The notes beneath the pieces are model-generated. The model searched no databases. It worked only from the letters and a program-made list of their open reading frames with translations, and was not told the DNA's origin. DNA of 64,000 bases, from positions 186,001 to 250,000 of the forward strand of contig NZ_BJNE01000002.1 of assembly GCF_006539525.1 (NCBI RefSeq), read 5' to 3'. Made by a program: the position numbers and the translations under genes. Of the stretch, positions 26,173-33,516 are shown piece after piece (position 1 is the first letter of the stretch; each line of letters starts with the position of its first letter). This DNA is from Glutamicibacter nicotianae (lineage in GTDB: Bacteria > Actinomycetota > Actinomycetes > Actinomycetales > Micrococcaceae).

Positions 26173-27693
26173 CTACTCGCTGCCCAGGCGGGTCTGCGCG
26201 GTGACCAGCTCGCGTTCGCGCGGATCCTGCGCGGCATCGTGCACGGCAGGGCTCTCGCCCTGGATCACCCGTTCATGCAGCAGCGGGATGGCCGCGTCGG
26301 TGCCCAGGATGCGGGCCTCGGCGAGCATGATCTGCTGCTGGCGCTTGGCCCCGGCATCGTTTTGCGCGGCCCGGTCGATGGCTTGCTCCACGTCCTTGTC
26401 GCAGAGCTGGGCGATGGCGAAGCCGCCCTCGCAGGTGAAGTCCGAAGCGAAGTACGCCACCGGATCCCCGGAATCCAGCACGGTGGCGCGGGAAAGGATG
26501 AAGGCATCGAAGGCCCCGTCCAGCGCATCGGCTTCGATGTACTGGTACTCGCGCACATCCTGCTTCACGATGAATCCGGCAGCTTCCAGCTGCTGCTGGA
26601 GGATCACCGCGACTTCCGGCAGTTCGGCGCGGTCGGTGAAGGTTCCCAGGGTGATCTCCACGTCCTGGACCTGCGCGGGTTCGGCGCGCTGGGCCAGCAG
26701 CTGCCGGTATTCTTCCGTTTCGCGCAGGCCGGCGGCGTAGGGCAGGGCCGGGCCGAGCAGGCCGTCGGCGCGGTCCGCCCGGTTCTCGTACACGGACTGG
26801 ATGATGGCGGCCCGGTCAATGGCCTCGCGGGCCGCGGCGCGCACCGCCGGGTCGGCGAAAGGCCCCTTGGCGGTGTTCAGGTACAGCGTATTGGTGCGCG
26901 GCATCGGCACTTCGGTGAGCAGCTCCTGATCCACCGAGGCGGCCTGGCCGGCCGGGATGGCCTCGACGATATCCGCTTCCCCGGTGCGCAGCGCGGCGGT
27001 GCGCGCGGTGCCATCGGGCACGAACTTCACGTCGATGCCGGCAGCCGCGGCCTTGTCTCCCCAATAATCCTCGTAGCGATCCAGCGTGGCCCCGGACATC
27101 CCGTCCACGGCCGTGATCTGGAACGGGCCGGTGCCGTGGCCTGCCGGGTCAACCCCGCTGTCGGTGTAGGCCTCGGGCGCGAAGATGGCCAGCTGCGGGC
27201 TGGAGAGCCGCTGGGGCAGCAGCGGGTCGGGATCCGCGGTGGTGATCCGCAGCCCGTGCTCCCCGAGCACCTCCACGTCCAGCGCGGTGCCGTTCAGGAT
27301 GCGCGGCACCGGGGTGGAATCGATGGCCCGCTGCAGGGAGTTCGCCACCGACGCAGCACCCAGCGGCTGCCCGTTATGGAACGTGACGCCCTTCCGGATG
27401 GAGAATTCCCAGACCAGGTCATCGATGCGTTCCCAGCTGGTTGCCAAGGCCGGCTGGGCATCCCCGGACTCATCGAGGGTGACCAGGGTTTCGGCGGTGG
27501 ACCAGCGCGAGAGCTTGAACGCGTCATCGCTGAGCGGGCTGAGCCCGGAGCGGGGAGGCTGCATGTGGGCCACGGAGATGCGGCCAGTGCTGCCGGCCTG
27601 CTCGGCCGCTGCGGAGAAGCAGCCGCTGAGGGCCAGCGTCCCGGCCAGCGGGATGGCGAGCAAGGCCAGTGTTTTCTTGCGGAGTCGATTCAT
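26173..27693 (-). CDS. ABC transporter substrate-binding lipoprotein (SBP family 5, NikA/DppA-like)
   Basis: 506 residues. The lipoprotein signal ends LALSGC (lipobox). The body is family 5: LSRWSTAETLVTLDESGDAQPALATSW near residue 62, FSIRKGVTFHNGQPL, GTGPFQI, LDRYEDYWGDKA, and LYLNTAKGPFADPAVRAA. The family binds peptides, nickel chelates, opines or metallophores. The fast start PPRSGLSPLSDDAFKLSRW resembles NikA/CntA-type proteins more than peptide-binding ones, by eye. It lies between the ATPase genes and the fused permease in one operon. With the Fur/Zur-like box upstream, a metal or metallophore substrate is the best guess. Confidence 0.85.
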   Translation of the reverse strand: MNRLRKKTLALLAIPLAGTLALSGCFSAAAEQAGSTGRISVAHMQPPRSGLSPLSDDAFKLSRWSTAETLVTLDESGDAQPALATSWERIDDLVWEFSIRKGVTFHNGQPLGAASVANSLQRAIDSTPVPRILNGTALDVEVLGEHGLRITTADPDPLLPQRLSSPQLAIFAPEAYTDSGVDPAGHGTGPFQITAVDGMSGATLDRYEDYWGDKAAAAGIDVKFVPDGTARTAALRTGEADIVEAIPAGQAASVDQELLTEVPMPRTNTLYLNTAKGPFADPAVRAAAREAIDRAAIIQSVYENRADRADGLLGPALPYAAGLRETEEYRQLLAQRAEPAQVQDVEITLGTFTDRAELPEVAVILQQQLEAAGFIVKQDVREYQYIEADALDGAFDAFILSRATVLDSGDPVAYFASDFTCEGGFAIAQLCDKDVEQAIDRAAQNDAGAKRQQQIMLAEARILGTDAAIPLLHERVIQGESPAVHDAAQDPRERELVTAQTRLGSE

Positions 27694-27734
27694 GGGTGCG
27701 GTGTCCTTGGAAGATAAGGGAGCGGTCAGGTGGC

Positions 27735-28409
27735 TTATTGGGCGGGCGGTTGGATGCTGATGGTGCGCGCGCAGTACGCCGCCAGCTGCGGGTCATGGGT
27801 GATCAGCAGCAGGGCAATGCCTGAAGCTGCGGCGGTGGAGAGCAGCTGGCCGGCAACGGCCTGGGCGGTGCCAGGATCCAGGGCGCTGGTCGGTTCATCA
27901 GCCACGAGCACGCACGGCTTCACCGCCACGGCGCGGGCCAGCGCGGCCCGCTGCAGCTGCCCGCCGGAGAGCTGATGCGGGCGGCGGTCCAGCAGCCCGG
28001 GGTCGAACTGGGCCAGCTCGGCGGCCTGGGCAATGAGCGTTGCCGGGTGGGCGGAGGGGAACAGCCGGGTGATGGCGTGCTGCAGCGACGTGCGGATGCT
28101 CCAGCGCGGCACGAAGGCGGCGGCGGGATCCTGCGGCACGCCCTGGACCAGCCGGCGGCGTGCCGCCGCATGGCTGCGTTTCGGTGTGCTCCACGGCTCG
28201 CCCAGCACCCGGATCTCCCCGGAGTCCGGCAGCCCCAGGCCCAGCACGATGTCGGCCAGGGTGGATTTGCCGGCGCCGGAGGGCCCGGTGATGGCCACGG
28301 CTTCGCCCCGCGCCAGCGTGAATCCAATGGGATCCAGGACCAGCCGGCGGGCTTCGCCGTGCCCGCGCCGTGCGCTGAGGTTGGATGCTTCCAGTGCGGG
28401 GATGCTCAA
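27735..28409 (-). CDS. ABC transporter ATP-binding protein (OppF/NikE-type)
   Basis: 224 residues. The Walker A is GPSGAGKST (residues ~43-51), the Q loop lies near VQGVPQDPAAAF, the signature is LSGGQLQRAALARA, and Walker B is CVLVADEPTSALD, with the switch His in LLLITHDPQ. All catalytic elements are present. It is shorter than usual oligopeptide ATPases (about 320 residues) and lacks the C-terminal oligopeptide-binding extension. It starts inside the stop codon of the upstream ATPase (ATGA), so the two form a coupled heterodimer that drives the fused permease. Confidence 0.9.
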   Translation of the reverse strand: MSIPALEASNLSARRGHGEARRLVLDPIGFTLARGEAVAITGPSGAGKSTLADIVLGLGLPDSGEIRVLGEPWSTPKRSHAAARRRLVQGVPQDPAAAFVPRWSIRTSLQHAITRLFPSAHPATLIAQAAELAQFDPGLLDRRPHQLSGGQLQRAALARAVAVKPCVLVADEPTSALDPGTAQAVAGQLLSTAAASGIALLLITHDPQLAAYCARTISIQPPAQ

Positions 28410-29122
28410 GCTGGAACTCGTTCCCCGCGCGGTGCGCTCGCACTGGGACTGGCACTGGCGATCTTTCCGGAGTCCAGAACGAGGTGCCGGGTGGCCAGTG
28501 CCCGGGCTGCGGCCGCGTCATGGGTGGACAGCACCAGTGCCTGCCGTTCATCCAGGACCGTACCCAGTAGGTCGAGGACCAGATCGCGGGAGCGGTCATC
28601 AAGTGCGCTGGTTGGTTCATCGGCAATGATCACCGGGGCCTGGCTGAGCACTGCCAGCGCTATGGCGGCGCGTTGCGCCTGCCTTCCGGATAATTCAGCG
28701 GGACGCCGTGCGAGCAATGACGGATCACCAAGTCCCACGGCGTCCAGCGTGCTGGCAACCTGCTGCGTGCTTGCGCTGGTGGCCTTGCGAAGCTGCCGTC
28801 CCAGCGGCAGCAGGGGGTGCAGGGCATCTTGGCCGCGTTGCGGTATGCAGCCAATGCGGGGCGAGCCGGCAACGCGGGTGCCGGAGAATTCCAATCCGGG
28901 TGCCCAGTGTCCGGTGATCATGGACAGCAGCAGCGACTTGCCAGCACCCGAGGGGCCGGTGATGACCACGCGCTCGCCGGGAAGAAGCGTGAACTCCTCG
29001 ATTTCAAGCAGTGCGCGGTTCTCCGCGCGCAGTCCCAGGCGTGCGTTGCGCAGGCGGAACACCGGAGCAGGCGGTTGCTGGGCGCCAGGCGGGCCGGCCG
29101 ATGGGGAATCCACATAAGTCAT
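28406..29122 (-). CDS. ABC transporter ATP-binding protein (OppD/NikD-type)
   Basis: 238 residues from the ATG at 29122. Walker A GPSGAGKSL, Q-loop region IPQRGQDALHPLLPLG, signature LSGRQAQRAAIALA (Gly/Arg variant of LSGGQ) and Walker B VIIADEPTSALDD, then VLSTHDAAAA. First gene of the importer operon. There is no ribosome site upstream and the start codon overlaps the metal-box palindrome, so the transcript is probably leaderless or nearly so; GTG 29140 and ATG 29134 are longer alternatives. Together with the next ATPase it would energise import of the binding protein's ligand. Confidence 0.88.
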   Translation of the reverse strand: MTYVDSPSAGPPGAQQPPAPVFRLRNARLGLRAENRALLEIEEFTLLPGERVVITGPSGAGKSLLLSMITGHWAPGLEFSGTRVAGSPRIGCIPQRGQDALHPLLPLGRQLRKATSASTQQVASTLDAVGLGDPSLLARRPAELSGRQAQRAAIALAVLSQAPVIIADEPTSALDDRSRDLVLDLLGTVLDERQALVLSTHDAAAARALATRHLVLDSGKIASASPSASAPRGERVPA

Positions 29123-29139
29123 AATGAGAATCATTATCA
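29119..29139. promoter_or_regulatory. Zur/Fur-family operator candidate
   Basis: The core ATAATGAGAATCATTAT (29121-29137) is a 7-3-7 inverted repeat, and the symmetry continues one base pair further with TGA ends. Read on the minus strand it has the form TGA-x-AATGATT-x-TCATT-x-TGA, as seen in actinobacterial Zur boxes. It also resembles an E. coli Fur box, but iron control in actinobacteria is usually by DtxR. It covers the start codon of the first ATPase gene, so binding would block transcription. Confidence 0.65.
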
Positions 29140-29301
29140 CTTAAGCTTTTGCGGCGAGGCAAATCACCCGGACGAGCGTGAGCGGTTGGGAATGCGGTGG
29201 GATAGGTGCCGACGGGTTTGAGAAGCGCAAAAATGTTGGGATGATGTTTGACTGGAGTTTACGAACTAGTTGAAATGCACCCCGATGATCCAGGAGCTGT
29301 T

Positions 29302-30441
29302 GTGCGCCCCACCCGCTTTGCCCGTCATTCACTTGCCCGCCGGGCAGGAGCAATCACCGCTTCCAGCCTTGGCTTGGCCTTGCTGCTCTCGGGCTGCGGT
29401 TCGGATTATCCGTTGGGGGAGGAGCAGCGCAAGGCCGCCGAAGCGAATACCTCCAACCTGGAAGGCACCCTGACCGGAGGCGGATCCACCGCGCAGAACT
29501 CGGCCATGAATGCCTGGAGCACCGAATTCTCCACCCTGCACCCCAAGGTTCAGGTGCAATACGCTTCGGTGGGATCCGGCGCCGGACGCGCAGGACTGCT
29601 GGCTGGCGGTACCGAGTTCGCCGGATCCGATGCGTATCTGAAGGACGAGGAAGTCCAGCGTTCCATCGAAACCTGCGGGCCGCAGGGCGCGATCAATATT
29701 CCGGCATATATTTCCCCGATCAGCATCGCCTTCAACCTGCCGGGTATCAAGGAATTGAATATGGATGCCGAAACGATCGCCCGGATCTTCTCCGGCGAGA
29801 TCCGTTCCTGGCAGGACCCTGCCATCGCCAAGCTGAACCCCGAGGTTCAGCTGCCGGATATCCCGGTAACCGGGGTGGCCCGTGCCGATGACTCGGGCAC
29901 CACGGAGAATTTCACCGAATACCTGCATAGCGTGGTTCCCGAGGTATGGACCCATGAGCCCGATGGCGGCTGGCCGGATGCCACTGGCCTGGAGAAAGCC
30001 CAGGGCAATGCCGGTGTGGTGACCACCGTGACCCGCGCTGTCGGAGCGGTCACCTACGCCGACGATTCGCTGGTGGATCAGTCGCTGGGCAAGGTGAAGC
30101 TGAAGGTCGGAGATGAATTCGTGGCCGTCAGCGGGGAAGCCGCGGCCAAGGCCGTGGCCGAATCCGAGCGTGTGGAAGGACGAGGGGAGCACGATATCGC
30201 CCTGGAACTTGACCGGAAGACCACCGCTGAAGGCGCGTACCCGATGGTGCTGGTCTCCTACCTGCTGTTCTGCAGTGGTTATGAGGATCCGCGGACCGTG
30301 GAACTGGTCAAGACCTTCGGGCAGTACGTGGTCAGTGATCAGGGGCAGAAGACGGCGGCTGACTCGGCCAAGAGCGCGCCGATGCCGCAGCAGCTGGCAA
30401 AGGAAGCTCGCGAGGCCATCGATTCGATCACTGTGCGCTAG
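29302..30441 (+). CDS. pstS: Phosphate-binding lipoprotein PstS, not followed by permease genes
   Basis: 379 residues from the GTG at 29302 (CAGGAG five bases upstream). The signal peptide ends LLLSGC. Phosphate-binding family features are GGGSTAQNSAMNAW, ASVGSGAGRAGLLAG, the loop GVARADDSGTTENF (Ser/Thr ligands), and TYADDSLV. It would capture phosphate outside the membrane for the PstCAB importer. No pstC, pstA or pstB follows; the next gene is on the other strand and its stop overlaps (CTAG). It therefore works with a permease encoded elsewhere, or is a spare high-affinity binder. Confidence 0.9.
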   Translation: MRPTRFARHSLARRAGAITASSLGLALLLSGCGSDYPLGEEQRKAAEANTSNLEGTLTGGGSTAQNSAMNAWSTEFSTLHPKVQVQYASVGSGAGRAGLLAGGTEFAGSDAYLKDEEVQRSIETCGPQGAINIPAYISPISIAFNLPGIKELNMDAETIARIFSGEIRSWQDPAIAKLNPEVQLPDIPVTGVARADDSGTTENFTEYLHSVVPEVWTHEPDGGWPDATGLEKAQGNAGVVTTVTRAVGAVTYADDSLVDQSLGKVKLKVGDEFVAVSGEAAAKAVAESERVEGRGEHDIALELDRKTTAEGAYPMVLVSYLLFCSGYEDPRTVELVKTFGQYVVSDQGQKTAADSAKSAPMPQQLAKEAREAIDSITVR

Positions 30442-31088
30442 TGCATCAGGTTGGCGAACATCTTCAATCGCATTGCTTTGGCGGTGGCCATATGGTCCTG
30501 GATGAGCTCACTTGCCTTCGTGCTGTCGCGCTCGCGGACGTGATTCACAATGAGCTGGTGCTCGTCCAGGGATTCGGTCCAGCGCGAGCCGATGGACAGC
30601 GTGGATGATGGGGCATGGATCTGGTGGGTGGCCAGGCGCTCGAGCAGATCTTCGAGTACCGGATTATGCGCAGCGCGCCAGAGCGCGCGGTGGAATTCGA
30701 TGTTGGTGGCCAAACGGGTGGCATCATCCGGCTCGGCAAGTGAGCGGTCCCGGTCAACCAACGCCTGCAGGCGCATCAGGTCCACTTCGGTGCGCACCGA
30801 GGCGGCTTCCTGCGCGGCCTGGCCTTCCAGCAGAATGCGCAGGTCGTAGACCTGCATGATCTGCTCGGGGTCAATTTCCTTGACGAAAAGTCCACGGGCA
30901 CGGCGCTCCAGCAACCCTTCATGCAGCAGTCGGGTCAAGGCTTCGCGCACCGGGGTGCGGGAGACTCCAAAGCGTTCGGCCAAGGCAACTTCGCGCAGGG
31001 CGTCTCCGGGCTGGAATGCCCCTTGCAGCAAGTCGTCCTTGAGCTGGGCATGGATTGAATCCGAATCGAGCTTGGCCATGATTCCCAT
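30438..31088 (-). CDS. GntR-family (FCD-type) regulator of the tricarballylate/citrate locus
   Basis: 216 residues. The GntR helix-turn-helix is HAQLKDDLLQGAFQPGDALREVALAERFGVSRTPVREALTRLLHEGLLE (residues ~13-60, cited as a region), the wing is RRARGLFVKEID, followed by an FCD domain with the metal/ligand residues NIEFHRALW and HQLIVNHVRERD. It lies after tcuA behind a strong hairpin, so it is probably transcribed separately. The 18-bp palindrome upstream of tcuA (32703) has the GTATAC core typical of FCD/VanR-group operators and is the likely target. The stop codon overlaps that of pstS. Confidence 0.85.
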   Translation of the reverse strand: MGIMAKLDSDSIHAQLKDDLLQGAFQPGDALREVALAERFGVSRTPVREALTRLLHEGLLERRARGLFVKEIDPEQIMQVYDLRILLEGQAAQEAASVRTEVDLMRLQALVDRDRSLAEPDDATRLATNIEFHRALWRAAHNPVLEDLLERLATHQIHAPSSTLSIGSRWTESLDEHQLIVNHVRERDSTKASELIQDHMATAKAMRLKMFANLMH

Positions 31089-31120
31089 TCTCGTCTAATG
31101 CTGGCTAGCGGGTAAAACTG

Positions 31121-31154
31121 TTGTTCCGCCGGTACAGGCGTACCGGCGGAACAA
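31121..31154 (-). terminator. 15-bp stem terminator after tcuA
   Basis: TTGTTCCGCCGGTAC (31121-31135), loop AGGC, and a perfect complement at 31140-31154. It begins 13 bases after the stop of the tcuA-like gene and separates it from the GntR gene. Confidence 0.8.
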
Positions 31155-31167
31155 GAGCAATTAGTTC

Positions 31168-32655
31168 TTAGGCAAGGTTACCGGCACGACGGCCGAAGAC
31201 CACACCTGCTGCCAGGCCGGACCCGCCTGGGTAGTTGGCCGAGAACAGCCCGCCGAGCATCTCTCCGCAGACGAACAGGCCTGGGATGATCTCGCCATCC
31301 TCGTTCAGCACCTGGCCGTCGGTGTTGCCCTTCAATCCACCGAAGGTGAAGGTGATGCCGCAAGTGACCGGGTAGGCGTAGAACGGTCCAGTCTCGATGG
31401 GGTTGGCCCAGTTGCTCTTCGGTGGAGTCACCTTCGCGGCGCGTCCATCCAGCACATTCGGGTCGTAGGCGATGGAGGTATCGATGGACGCATTGAATTC
31501 CGAGACGGTCTTGGACAGTGCCGCCGGATCCACGTTGATCTTCTGCGCCAATTCCTCGATGGTGTCCGCGATGACCTCGGAGATCTCAGGCATTTCGTAC
31601 TCTTCGGCGCGCAGCATCGGGCGCAGCGAGGCATCGAAGACCTGGTAGGCGATGGAATCCGGCTGCTGCAGGATGACCTTGCCGTACTTGGCGTAGGTCA
31701 GGTTGCGGAAGTCGGCGCCTTCGTCCAGGAAGCGCTCTCCGCGGTTGTTCACGATGATGCCCAGCGGATAGGACTGGCGAGTGAGGCGGTTGGTCAGCTC
31801 GCGATTGGATTCGTTGTTCGGGGTCAGTGCGTCCCACTGCACCGAGTGGCAGGTGCTCCAGTCCCCGCCCTTAGCGGCGCCGATCTCCAGGCCGGCGGCC
31901 AGCATCTCGCCATTATTGAATGGGGTGCCGCGGACCTTGGCGTTCTGCCAGCCTTCGCCCAGGTGCTCCTGGCGCCACTTCGGGCTGGATTCGAAGCCGC
32001 CGGCACCGAGGATGACCGACTCGGCGCGCAGTTCCTGCTCCTCGCCGTTGGCGCGGACCTTGACGCCCACGACCTTGCCGTTTTCCACGATCAAGCCGTA
32101 GACATCCTGCTCGAAGCGGACTTCGGTGCCCAGCTTCTCGGCGACTGCGAGGTGGTCCTTCATCAGGCCTTCGCCGCCGTCCACGTTGCCCACGTGCAGG
32201 CCGCCCCAGAACAGGTAGCCGCCCTCCGGAGTCTCGTAAGCCTGGCGTTCGTACATCAGGCGGTACTTCAGCCCAAGGGACTTGAGCCAGCGCAGCCCGG
32301 GAGCCGCTTCCTTGACCAAGACCTCGGTCATTTCCTTGTCGTTGCGGCCCTCGGTCACCTTAGTGATGTCGCCGGCGTAGTCGGCCGCGGTGTAGGGAGG
32401 AACTTCTGAGACCGGGTGGCGCTCATCGAATTCAACCAGATCCTGCAAATCTTCCAAGCCGTTGTGCGCAATGCGCGTCGCACCTGCGGTGTAGTAGCTG
32501 TTGCCGCCGAACTGGTCGCGAGGAGCCTTCTCCAGGAGCAAGACCTTGCGGCCGCGGGTCACTGCTGCATGCGCTGCGGTGAAGGCGGCGTTGCCACCGC
32601 CGACCACAATGACGTCTGCGACGTTGGCACTGGTTTCCTGAACATTGGTTGTCAT
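31168..32655 (-). CDS. tcuA: FAD-dependent tricarballylate dehydrogenase-like flavoprotein
   Basis: 495 residues of the fumarate reductase/succinate dehydrogenase flavoprotein family. The FAD-binding motif is VIVVGGGNAAFTAAHAA near residue 15; later come GGNSYYTAGATR, ILGAGGFESSPKWR, and a C-terminal GGLKGNTDGQVLNEDGEIIPGLFVCGEMLGG (in parts). This matches TcuA, which oxidises tricarballylate to cis-aconitate. The Tct-type transporter next door agrees with a tricarboxylate substrate. It has an 18-bp palindrome 48 bases upstream and a terminator downstream, so it is regulated separately from the two-component pair. Related 3-ketosteroid or fumarate reductases are less likely from context. Confidence 0.82.
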   Translation of the reverse strand: MTTNVQETSANVADVIVVGGGNAAFTAAHAAVTRGRKVLLLEKAPRDQFGGNSYYTAGATRIAHNGLEDLQDLVEFDERHPVSEVPPYTAADYAGDITKVTEGRNDKEMTEVLVKEAAPGLRWLKSLGLKYRLMYERQAYETPEGGYLFWGGLHVGNVDGGEGLMKDHLAVAEKLGTEVRFEQDVYGLIVENGKVVGVKVRANGEEQELRAESVILGAGGFESSPKWRQEHLGEGWQNAKVRGTPFNNGEMLAAGLEIGAAKGGDWSTCHSVQWDALTPNNESNRELTNRLTRQSYPLGIIVNNRGERFLDEGADFRNLTYAKYGKVILQQPDSIAYQVFDASLRPMLRAEEYEMPEISEVIADTIEELAQKINVDPAALSKTVSEFNASIDTSIAYDPNVLDGRAAKVTPPKSNWANPIETGPFYAYPVTCGITFTFGGLKGNTDGQVLNEDGEIIPGLFVCGEMLGGLFSANYPGGSGLAAGVVFGRRAGNLA

Positions 32656-32702
32656 GGGATGACCTTTCGGAAATGAAGAACGTGGGAAAACGTGGATCCG
32701 AA

Positions 32703-32720
32703 ATTAGTGTATACACTAAT
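32703..32720. promoter_or_regulatory. Perfect 18-bp palindrome, GntR operator candidate
   Basis: ATTAGTGTATACACTAAT is a perfect palindrome with a GTATAC core, typical of operators of FCD-type GntR regulators. It lies 48 bases upstream of tcuA and 31 bases after the response-regulator stop. The GntR gene at 30438 is the likely binder. Confidence 0.7.
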
Positions 32721-32751
32721 GTGCATTAAAAGCCAGTAGAGTGCAGAAGAG

Positions 32752-33516
32752 TTACTTGACCCACGAGTAGCGGTGTTCTGGACGGCCTGCCGAACCGTAG
32801 CGCGGGCGCAACTGGGCCTTGCCCGCCTGGACCAGGAAGTCCAGGTAGCGCCGGGCGCTGACCCGCGAGATTCCGCAGATTTCGGCAACCTCCAATGAGG
32901 ACAAGGTGCCATCCGGCTGGCCCGGAGCGCTGCGCAGCGCTTCGCCAACGAGTGCCATCGTGGGGGCAGTGAAGCCCTTGGGCAGGCGCTCGGTCTGCAT
33001 GCCGGTAACGGCCCCGGGGGAAAGCTCGAGGACTTCAGCGGATTTCGCGTCCCCGCGTCCGCTGGCGGCCTTGAGCAACTGGTCGATCTCGGCCTGACCC
33101 AGTTCATCGATCCGCTCGTCCGGCCTCTCCGCTTCTTCGGGCTGCTCCAAAACGCGCTGGGCGTAGAGCGCCAGGCGCTGCTTGAACTCATCCACGGTAA
33201 AGGGCTTGACCAGATAGTCTTCGACACCATGGCCTACCGCTTGGCGCACCGCATCACGTTCATTGTTGGCCGTAATCATGATGACGTGCGCGTCGGAACC
33301 AGCCGCGCGCAACTGTGCCAAGACCTCGAGGCCTGTCAGATCCGGCAGATGAACATCCAACAGGATCAGGTCTACTTCGCCGGACTGGACGAAGGGGACT
33401 ACGCCGGCTCCGCGCTCCAGCACGCCGACCACTTCAAAATGCTCCATGCCCTGCAGGTAGCGGCGGTGCAGCCCGGCCACTGCGAAGTCGTCATCGACCA
33501 CGAGTGTCTTAATCAT
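32752..33516 (-). CDS. Response regulator (CitB/DcuR type)
   Basis: 254 residues. The receiver domain is at 1-125 with the acidic pocket VVDDD near residue 7, the phosphorylation site LLDVHLPDLTG (Asp54), and KPF near residue 105. The C-terminal part is the helix-turn-helix type of CitB/DcuR regulators: TLSSLEVAEICGISRVSARRYLDFLVQAGKA. The start at 33516 lies inside the end of the kinase gene (8-base overlap). With the kinase it should sense an external C4/C6 carboxylate and activate the tct transporter and perhaps tcuA. Confidence 0.88.
   Translation of the reverse strand: MIKTLVVDDDFAVAGLHRRYLQGMEHFEVVGVLERGAGVVPFVQSGEVDLILLDVHLPDLTGLEVLAQLRAAGSDAHVIMITANNERDAVRQAVGHGVEDYLVKPFTVDEFKQRLALYAQRVLEQPEEAERPDERIDELGQAEIDQLLKAASGRGDAKSAEVLELSPGAVTGMQTERLPKGFTAPTMALVGEALRSAPGQPDGTLSSLEVAEICGISRVSARRYLDFLVQAGKAQLRPRYGSAGRPEHRYSWVK

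Noticed and set aside
24767-26740. Plus-strand open frame of 657 residues across the fused permease
   Set aside because: It is a shadow of a very GC-rich gene; the residues are Gln/Arg/Gly-rich without family features, whereas the minus-strand frame has clear ABC permease and binding-protein motifs.
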